Origin: Candidatus Riflebacteria bacterium HGW-Riflebacteria-1
GTDB taxonomy: Bacteria; Muiribacteriota; Ozemobacteria; Ozemobacterales; Ozemobacteraceae
NCBI GenBank assembly: GCA_002839445.1
Contig: PGYB01000005.1
Span: 62,001 to 126,000, forward strand
Length of the DNA stretch: 64,000 nucleotides
Direction of reading: 5' to 3'
Below, piece by piece: positions 58,486 to 64,000 of this stretch. Positions within the stretch are counted from its first letter, which is position 1; every line of letters begins with the position of its first letter. The notes beneath the pieces were generated by a model. That model made no database searches. It was not told the DNA's origin and was given only the letters and a program-made list of their open reading frames with translations. The position numbers were made by a program, and so were the translations under genes.

Positions 58486-60333
58486 GTGCATTTACGACAG
58501 AAATTAACAATTCTGCTGGTCGCGGTACTGTTTTATGGTTTCTTTTACATGAACTGGTACTGGGCAACGCCGCTTGGTATGATGCCGGTGCTTGATGGTG
58601 CCGAGAACATGGCGCTGGCCGAGAAGATCTATCAGGGAAACTTGCCGGCGGAACCCTTTTACCGGGCGATGCTTTACCCGCTTATGCTGGCTTTTTTCAG
58701 GTTTGTCGGGGTTGAGCAGGATTTGATGATGCCGGTTGCCGGTCTTGTGGGACTTCTTTTTCACTTGCTTACAACATTGCTGGTTATCAAAACAGCTTTA
58801 CTGCTCTGGAAGTCAGAGAATGCAGCACTATTCGGCGGCGTGCTCTATGGTTTTTACCCGTTGGCGATATATTTTGCCGCTGAACCGCTCGATATAACAG
58901 CTGCGATATTTTTTATGACACTCGGAATATATCTATATCTGCGCGAGCATGCGCAGCTGACAGGCAACTCGGGTTTTTTCTCAGGACTGGCAATAGGCCT
59001 CGGTGGTCTGTTGCGGGCGAATGTTCTGGCTGCTGCCGGCTTGTTTGCGGTAGATGCTGTGTTTGGCGGTCAGCGCCGCAAAGCTCTTCTGGCACTGCTG
59101 GCAGTATCGCTCATGACCGTTCTGGGTGGCCTGGCGGGATGGTATCATTCAGGAGAATTCATGCTTATGCCGTGGCAGGGCGCATTCGTTCTGTATTCGG
59201 CCAATTCAGCGACAGCTAACGGCAAATATTTCAATCAGACCATTTTTCTGCCAGACCGGGATTTGAGCTACAACCCTGCGCGTCTCGAGTCTGAAATTCT
59301 ATACGCGCGCGAAACTGGCGCGTCTGGAAGCTATTCAATAGACGCTTTCAACCGCTTCTGGCGTGATAAAACAATTCGACACATTGCCGACAACCCCGGA
59401 CAATGGCTTGGGCTCAAGATGCGCAAGATTTATTATCTTTTCAATAATTTTGAACAGTACAACAACAAGACCTTCGCCTTTCATCGCGAGTTAGCGCCAA
59501 TTTTGCGTTATAACCCGCTGTGTTTTGGCCTGCTGATGATTGCTGCGGCACTGGCGTTGTTTAATCTGCGCGAGCATAACGCTGAATTGAAAAGGGTATT
59601 GCTTGCCATACTTCTGCTGGCGGCCGGAACTGTGGCGTTTCTGGTCAGTGCGCGCTTCAGATTTCTGCTGGTTCCGCTGCTGGCCGTTATTGCGTCCGGT
59701 TTGCTGCTTCTGCAGAATTTTGACCGCAGAAAGTTACTTAAAAACCTGGCGGTAGCAGTTCTGGTTGCGCTGATCTCTTTTTCGACGCTTTTTGGCGCAG
59801 CTGACTTGTCGACGGTCAACTCTGACCGCCTGCTTCTTGCGCATGCCTGCGCCCGTCTTTATGACTTTGCCGGGCAAGTTTACTGGGCTGACCAGGTGTT
59901 AAAAGAAATGCCTGATCATCTTATCGCTGTGCGGGTCAAGGTGGTTGGCTTTACTAATCTTGTTCTGGCTGGTGACCGTGGCGATGCCGAAGACTGGTCG
60001 CTGATCAGCAGAGAACTTGCGTGGCTCGCTGCACGTGATCTGCTCTTTCCCGACACGGCTTTTCTGTCTGGATGTTATGCAATGAAAGTCGCAAACGATC
60101 GCGAAAAGGCTTTGCAAATCTGGCAGAAAGCCTTAGACAGTTACACTGAAAAAGATCTCTATCTGGCGGCGCTTGTTAATGCGGGTTCTAAAGAGTTGTC
60201 GACTTCGTTTGCTGCTAATTCCGGAACTCTTTTATGGTATTTGAAGATAAAAAGAGGCTTGTTACCGATGGAAAACCAGCCTCTGTTCAAGCAGATGCAG
60301 CGCGCCGCCAGCTTTTTCTTTGTCGCTGAGTAA
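58486..60333 (+). CDS. Multi-helix membrane glycosyltransferase-like protein (GT39/ArnT type) with C-terminal helical domain
   Basis: The protein of about 615 residues has about 11 hydrophobic helices between residues 5 and 440, with a periplasmic loop after the first (GMMPVLDGAENMALAEKI). The Asp-Gly in this loop fits the acidic motif of lipid-linked sugar transferases such as PMT and ArnT. The last 170 residues are soluble and helical, TPR-like (NDREKALQIWQKALDSYTEK). A TTG at 58468 is in frame, but GGAG lies ten bases before the GTG at 58486. Sugar and acceptor are unknown; protein or lipid A glycosylation is possible. Confidence 0.65.
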   Translation: MHLRQKLTILLVAVLFYGFFYMNWYWATPLGMMPVLDGAENMALAEKIYQGNLPAEPFYRAMLYPLMLAFFRFVGVEQDLMMPVAGLVGLLFHLLTTLLVIKTALLLWKSENAALFGGVLYGFYPLAIYFAAEPLDITAAIFFMTLGIYLYLREHAQLTGNSGFFSGLAIGLGGLLRANVLAAAGLFAVDAVFGGQRRKALLALLAVSLMTVLGGLAGWYHSGEFMLMPWQGAFVLYSANSATANGKYFNQTIFLPDRDLSYNPARLESEILYARETGASGSYSIDAFNRFWRDKTIRHIADNPGQWLGLKMRKIYYLFNNFEQYNNKTFAFHRELAPILRYNPLCFGLLMIAAALALFNLREHNAELKRVLLAILLLAAGTVAFLVSARFRFLLVPLLAVIASGLLLLQNFDRRKLLKNLAVAVLVALISFSTLFGAADLSTVNSDRLLLAHACARLYDFAGQVYWADQVLKEMPDHLIAVRVKVVGFTNLVLAGDRGDAEDWSLISRELAWLAARDLLFPDTAFLSGCYAMKVANDREKALQIWQKALDSYTEKDLYLAALVNAGSKELSTSFAANSGTLLWYLKIKRGLLPMENQPLFKQMQRAASFFFVAE

Positions 60334-60408
60334 ACAGAGATCCTTGGCGCGCCAGCGCGGCTTTAGTGCAGCGCTTTATACAAGACAATGAAACTTGCGA
60401 CAGAGTCG

Positions 60409-62817
60409 TTATCTTGCAAGGCGAATTCTTCTAATCCTGAGGTTTGAGCTTAACCAGATATAATCATTTTCAATCATTATGCAGTTTACTCCTGCGTAAC
60501 TCCATTTTTCCCAGACGGTTCCATTAAAAAAATGTAAAGAACCGCCGGCAATTGCCTGCTCGATGAGCTTGAGTTTGTTTGCCGGGCAGGCGCTGTTGTT
60601 TCCAGCATAATTGGCCTGCTCACTTTGACTAAGCGGCTGCCTTATTGCTATGGGCGGCTCGTCCAGACCATCCCAGATCCTGCCATCATCAGCCATTTCA
60701 GCCTCATCATCACAGGCCACCCACACCCCGCAGATTCTGTTCGAATTCATTGGCGGCACTGCAATTGCGGTAATGTTGTTGGATTCAAATTCAGAGTTAA
60801 AAGACGTGTATTCCTTGCGGTTTCCTTCAGGAGTAATCCTGAACAGCCCGCCCTTCGATCCCACCCATAAATTGCCGATTTGATCTGCAGCAATGCAGGT
60901 ATACTTTTCCGACCCGCCCATTTCCACGACGCCAAATGCCTCGCCATCCCATGTTGACACACTTCTTGGGTGCAACATCGCCAGATAATCGGTGCCAGCA
61001 GAATTCCACCTTGCAAAGCCCGTAACCACGTTAAATGGCAGGCCTTCTTTATCACCGTAATGCTGCCAATCAAAAGGAGTTACCAGCCTGTTAACCGTTT
61101 CAGGGTTATTCAGCAGATAGAAACCTCTGCCATGTGTGCCGACATAAAGTTTGCCGCGATCAAGCCATAATGTTGTCAGCGCTGTTCCTGACGGCCAGGG
61201 TGCATCTTCCAGAATGAACTCCCATTCTGGCATATCAAGAACCCTTTTTTTCTGCTTTCTTTCTTTCTTCTTGATCCACATTCTGCAGAGATATTTCTGA
61301 TCAAAGATAATCCACAAGCATTGATTGGCCCTATCTGCAACCGCTTTCGTCACTTTTTCCGAATAAATCGGGTAGACTTCGGTGCTGGAATCTCTAAAAG
61401 TCTCTTTTGAAAAGAGCTGCCATCGCCAATTCTGACCATCTTCACTATTGTTGTCTGCAAAAAGGCCTGAAAAATCTGCGTCATTTTTTGAAGTCTCCAG
61501 ACTGGATTCTTCGAGACGAGCGTTAGAGCCGAAGGACTCCACTTCTGATTCCTTCGCTTCATTGGTCATTGCCGTTAAAAATCCCCTGGTTCTGAATCTG
61601 GAAATACCCTTTTCATGTACAAACCAATAATCTTTATTTCTCAAAACCTGAAAATACTGGGTATGGGACTGCAAGATCGGAGGTGGTGAAAAAAAAGTTT
61701 TTGAGTAAGGGGTGCCGATCGCACAATACTTGAATTCATCATTCTGCTGAGAATCAACAGGGATCAATACGAGCCCACCGTCAGTTGCTGCGACAATAAA
61801 TCTTTTCATGAGATACAGACGATTTATCTGATCAGAAGGCAAAGAACTGTTTCCGCTATGAAAATTTTCCCAGCTTCCCTTCTGGAAACGCCAGATACCG
61901 GCATTTTTGCTCCCAAGATAGAGAGAGCGGTCGACTAGAAAGTCTTTTAAATAAGTGGTCTGCTCATCATTGTCTTTCGCCTCTAAAAAGGCTTCATAAA
62001 CATAATCCGGGTTTCTGACAGTGATGACCGATGTAAGCCATGGTCGCTTCTTAAGAGGCGCAAAAGCAGTATCTACATTACCATTTTTTAAAAAAGTCAG
62101 CCCCTCAGGCGAAACGGCAATATGTCTGGTCTCTTTCTGTTTGCCGGTAAAGCCCCATAAATCGTTAATCCAGTCTCCGAGCATGCCGTCAGAATGCCTC
62201 AACAGGAGATCTGATCGGCCCTTGATTCTTCCGAGGCCATTGCCAAGCGAGCCGTACCAGCCATTAAAAGAATCACTGAAGCAAAGAGCAGAAATACCAA
62301 CAGATGAGATTTTTAAATTGATGCCATCATCGTAATTAACTGGATTAAAGCTGGTTTTGCCGCCACCCGGCAGTCTGGCATGCGCAATATAGCCGCCAAA
62401 GCAGCCCACGATAATTGAACCACGCACCATTTGAATTCTGTCAACATCTGTGTTTGGCAACCCATCGTCTGTTGTGTAAACCCTGTGAACCCCATCAACA
62501 ATGTGTAAAAGCCCGGCCGAATTCGCAACCCATAACCCGCCATCTTCGTCGAAAGCCAAATCTTTTACCGGGCTGGAAGCTATTTCCTGCGGTAGAGCCG
62601 GAATCTCCCAGCGGCAATCATCACCATTATATATAGCAAAGCCTGCATCAGTTCCTACTACCAGCCATTTCGAAAAGTAGCTGAAAGAAGTCACTCTGTT
62701 GGAAGGAAGTCCACTGGCCACGTTAAACACCTGCCAGGTTTTGGCCAAAATGGGAGACCCCGTCATAGAGGCAATCATCATGCCCAATATTAGAAGGATT
62801 CTTGTGCGAAATTTCAT
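60409..62817 (-). CDS. Exported two-component-regulator-type propeller protein
   Basis: The 802-residue protein has a signal peptide (ILLILGMMIASMTGSPILA) and then repeats of the regulator-propeller type: FNVASGLPSNRVTSFSY, LAFDEDGGLWVANSAGLLHI, TTDDGLPNTDVDRIQM and ADQIGNLWVGSKGGLFRI. These usually form the sensor half of hybrid kinases or diguanylate cyclases. Here no transmembrane helix or kinase follows, so it is a free periplasmic or surface propeller. A charged stretch near residues 430-470 (NDADFSGLFADNNSEDG) breaks the propeller. GGAG precedes the ATG. The upstream region has two long palindromes. Confidence 0.75.
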   Translation of the reverse strand: MKFRTRILLILGMMIASMTGSPILAKTWQVFNVASGLPSNRVTSFSYFSKWLVVGTDAGFAIYNGDDCRWEIPALPQEIASSPVKDLAFDEDGGLWVANSAGLLHIVDGVHRVYTTDDGLPNTDVDRIQMVRGSIIVGCFGGYIAHARLPGGGKTSFNPVNYDDGINLKISSVGISALCFSDSFNGWYGSLGNGLGRIKGRSDLLLRHSDGMLGDWINDLWGFTGKQKETRHIAVSPEGLTFLKNGNVDTAFAPLKKRPWLTSVITVRNPDYVYEAFLEAKDNDEQTTYLKDFLVDRSLYLGSKNAGIWRFQKGSWENFHSGNSSLPSDQINRLYLMKRFIVAATDGGLVLIPVDSQQNDEFKYCAIGTPYSKTFFSPPPILQSHTQYFQVLRNKDYWFVHEKGISRFRTRGFLTAMTNEAKESEVESFGSNARLEESSLETSKNDADFSGLFADNNSEDGQNWRWQLFSKETFRDSSTEVYPIYSEKVTKAVADRANQCLWIIFDQKYLCRMWIKKKERKQKKRVLDMPEWEFILEDAPWPSGTALTTLWLDRGKLYVGTHGRGFYLLNNPETVNRLVTPFDWQHYGDKEGLPFNVVTGFARWNSAGTDYLAMLHPRSVSTWDGEAFGVVEMGGSEKYTCIAADQIGNLWVGSKGGLFRITPEGNRKEYTSFNSEFESNNITAIAVPPMNSNRICGVWVACDDEAEMADDGRIWDGLDEPPIAIRQPLSQSEQANYAGNNSACPANKLKLIEQAIAGGSLHFFNGTVWEKWSYAGVNCIMIENDYIWLSSNLRIRRIRLAR

Positions 62818-62925
62818 ATTACTCCATCATAATTTGTGAACATATCTCGCGGCAGTAATCAAATTTAATCACAATTGGACGCGCCCCAAATTTCCCTGCT
62901 CTGTTTTCTACCTTTGCACACCAGT

Positions 62926-62952
62926 TTTGATATTCCAATTTGGCATATCAAA
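62926..62952. promoter_or_regulatory. 27-base near-perfect palindrome upstream of the propeller gene
   Basis: TTTGATAT-T-CCAA-T-TTGG-C-ATATCAAA, centred on 62939, with a single mismatched pair. The size and symmetry suit a dimeric regulator. Centre-to-centre distance to the next palindrome is 49 bases. Confidence 0.5.
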
Positions 62953-62980
62953 GACAGGGGGGATATCATTTTGGCAACCA

Positions 62981-62995
62981 GTCACAATTTGTGAC
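62981..62995. promoter_or_regulatory. 15-base palindrome GTCACAA-T-TTGTGAC
   Basis: A perfect dyad centred on 62988. Related half-sites (TTTGTGAAC near 62835 and ATCACAATT near 62870) lie closer to the propeller gene. The orientation TCACA..TGTGA is the reverse of the CRP order, so the regulator is not CRP-like in its spacing. Confidence 0.45.
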
Positions 62996-63073
62996 ATCAA
63001 GTTTTCTTCTTCACCTGGTATTGTGTTTGTCATCTGATCTGTTCCTGATCACTTTTATACTATCAGGGCAAAC

Positions 63074-63097
63074 AAAAAACCCCGCGGTTAACGGGGT
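63074..63097 (-). terminator. Terminator of tRNA-Leu
   Basis: On the minus strand CCCCG (63096-63092) pairs with CGGGG (63084-63080) around TTAACCG and is followed by six T. Confidence 0.88.
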
Positions 63098-63136
63098 CTT
63101 GTGGAGTTTATTTTATCCTGTTGAACTCCTGTTCAG

Positions 63137-63221
63137 TGCCGAGAGTCGGGGTCGAACCGACACGCCTTTAAGGGGCGCGGGATTTTGAGTCCCGTGCGTC
63201 TGCCAATTCCGCCATCCCGGC
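63137..63221 (-). tRNA. tRNA-Leu (anticodon CAA)
   Basis: An 85-base class II tRNA on the minus strand: acceptor GCCGGGA with TCTCGGC, anticodon stem GGGA/TCCC around CTCAAAA (anticodon CAA, codon UUG), long variable arm GCGCCCCTTAAAGGCGT and a T arm with TTCGACC. Discriminator A; no CCA encoded. Confidence 0.95.
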
Positions 63222-63231
63222 TGACATTGGC

Positions 63232-63261
63232 AGTATAGCACAGTGACAGAACAATTCGCAA
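63232..63261 (-). promoter_or_regulatory. Promoter of tRNA-Leu
   Basis: On the minus strand: TTGCGA (63261-63256), an 18-base spacer and TATACT (63237-63232), 11 bases before the tRNA. Confidence 0.5.
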
Positions 63262-63498
63262 GAAATTTGCTTTGCTGCAAGGCAAAAGCGCTAGTCTAAT
63301 GGATTCCGGGTCTACTACCGTAATGACACGGTATGCTGCCGCCATTTCTGCGAGGCCTGTGACCGTGTGGGAGGGTAATAGCTTAATAGCCAGTCAAAGG
63401 CATTTTAGTGTGCTCGCTCTAGCAGCAGTTAAGTCGCAACTTTTTGGGACTTTGTCGCACGAGACTCTAGCAGGGGAACGAAAAGGCTCTGATCTTGC
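63262..63498. other. Gene-free stretch between tRNA-Leu and the zinc-ribbon gene
   Basis: About 240 bases without a supported gene. CTCTAGCAG occurs twice (near 63417 and 63465) flanking a GTCGCA..TGTCGCA pair. A plus-strand frame beginning at 63272 runs through the zinc-ribbon gene on the other strand and is not credible. Confidence 0.4.
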
Positions 63499-63648
63499 TC
63501 AGTCTTTGGCAAGAAGTCTGATTTTGGTCTTGCAGTCAGGGCAGACGACCCAGCGTTCGCCGAATTCGTCGACAACGATGTCGACAGGCTCAAAAACAGC
63601 GCCGCACGAACATTCAATCTGTGTGGTTAAGCCGTTATCGATTTGCAT
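63499..63648 (-). CDS. 49-residue zinc-ribbon protein
   Basis: The minus-strand frame begins ATG at 63648, preceded by GGGAGG at good spacing, and ends TGA at 63501-63499. The product starts MQIDNGLTTQIECSCGAVFE and continues to WVVCPDCKTKIRLLAKD. The four Cys form a CxC / CxxC pair 23 residues apart, typical of a zinc ribbon. No catalytic part is present; RNA, DNA or protein binding is possible. Confidence 0.75.
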   Translation of the reverse strand: MQIDNGLTTQIECSCGAVFEPVDIVVDEFGERWVVCPDCKTKIRLLAKD

Positions 63649-63665
63649 GGTGTTGCCTCCCGGGA

Positions 63666-63695
63666 TTTATATAGATTTATACCCCTCGCTGTAAA
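63666..63695 (-). promoter_or_regulatory. Promoter of the zinc-ribbon gene
   Basis: On the minus strand: TTTACA (63695-63690), 18 bases, TATAAA (63671-63666). RNA would start about 10 bases before the GGGAGG site. Confidence 0.45.
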
Positions 63696-63732
63696 AGTAT
63701 TCTGTACTGCAAAAAAGTAAAGCGCGTGTTTC

Positions 63733-63762
63733 TTGGAATTATCTGGCAAATTGCGGTAAACT
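63733..63762 (+). promoter_or_regulatory. Promoter of the last, partial gene
   Basis: TTGGAA (63733-63738), 18 bases, TAAACT (63757-63762), followed by GGAG (63785-63788) and the ATG at 63796. Confidence 0.45.
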
Positions 63763-63795
63763 CTACGCAACTGTAAAATTATGCGGAGCGATAAC

Positions 63796-64000
63796 ATGAC
63801 CAGGCAAACCGGCATTCTGCTGTTAACTCTTTCGATGTTGATGATAAGCGGCAGCGCGATGGCGCAGCATGACAAATATTTTTTCAGGACTCTCGAAGGA
63901 CGCGCGGTGCTTTCGCGCACCGGAGGCTCGACCTGGCTGGCTTTGTCGCAGGTGCAACCGGTTGAAATAAAGCCGGGCGACATGGTCAGCGTTGAAGGAA
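63796..64000 (+). CDS. N-terminal part of an exported protein, FecR-like beta domain (partial)
   Basis: The frame is open to the window edge (68 codons). The signal peptide is MTRQTGILLLTLSMLMISGS, ending AMAQ. After it, LEGRAVLSRTGGSTWLALSQ and IKPGDMVSVEG resemble the start of FecR-type domains, where such a strand-G-W-strand-GD pattern recurs. GGAG precedes the ATG. The remainder is outside the window, so the domain call is tentative. Confidence 0.6.
   Translation, partial: MTRQTGILLLTLSMLMISGSAMAQHDKYFFRTLEGRAVLSRTGGSTWLALSQVQPVEIKPGDMVSVEG

Noticed and set aside
63272..63694. Plus-strand frame of 140 codons
   Set aside because: It covers the zinc-ribbon gene on the other strand and starts in non-coding sequence; no domain is visible.
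1..64000. CRISPR array, rRNA genes or insertion-sequence transposase
   Set aside because: No regular direct-repeat/spacer pattern, rRNA core sequence or transposase-like protein was seen anywhere in the window.

Overview
The window looks like a chromosome segment of a diderm (Gram-negative-type) bacterium of roughly half G+C. Support for this: many signal peptides and lipoproteins, an MscS channel with a large periplasmic part, OmpH/Skp-like periplasmic coiled-coil proteins, pseudopilins, a periplasmic asparaginase, and a tungstate-uptake system next to an aldehyde:ferredoxin oxidoreductase. Many proteins are lineage-specific. The mix would fit an uncultured deep-branching phylum such as Candidatus Riflebacteria, but no phylogenetic marker here settles that. 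Most genes are ordinary and tightly packed, with many ATGA/TAATG overlaps.

Layout. 1-5.7 kb: the edge of an unknown gene, a sugar ABC permease pair with its binding protein (no ATPase), and a periplasmic L-asparaginase. 5.7-7.5 kb: tRNA-Arg(CCG) whose 3' end is repeated twice downstream, enclosing a HigBA-like toxin-antitoxin pair and an ORF6N fragment; this reads as a decayed island. 7.5-18.2 kb: flavodoxin-ferredoxin protein, DUF2225-like/TPR protein, TrmO, a repeat lipoprotein, an aminotransferase, a TPR protein, an IPT/TIG lipoprotein and a large MscS channel. 18.4-26.9 kb: a one-promoter operon of two Skp-like proteins, a 1388-residue exported protein, a small exported protein and three pseudopilin-like proteins; this is the strongest candidate for an undescribed system. 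27-38.6 kb: exported and small membrane proteins, tRNA-Gly, a STAS protein, a paralogous pair of helical proteins, a class III nucleotide cyclase and a DUF2760/Hsp70/Hsp70 cluster. 38.9-48.2 kb: tupA, a glutathione peroxidase, tupB, tupC, an ankyrin protein, then tungsten-type AOR, its ferredoxin and a YkgJ-like protein on the other strand. 48.3-56.9 kb: RRM protein, a sigma-54 activator-like ATPase, ComFB-like, STAS, L31, ThyX, a chorismate mutase with a degenerate dehydratase domain, TrkA/TrkH and MnmA. 57.3-64 kb: an exported protein, a GT39-like membrane protein, a propeller protein, tRNA-Leu, a 49-residue zinc-ribbon protein and the start of another exported protein.

Regulation. Many promoters of the TTGACA/TATAAT type with a 17-base spacer can be read directly. 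Three of them place the -10 box only 6-7 bases before a start codon that has no Shine-Dalgarno, which predicts leaderless mRNAs. Two families of dispersed intergenic repeats, one with a possibly conserved hairpin, and several long palindromes are not explained by the genes. All assignments rest on reading motifs by eye; no database search was run.
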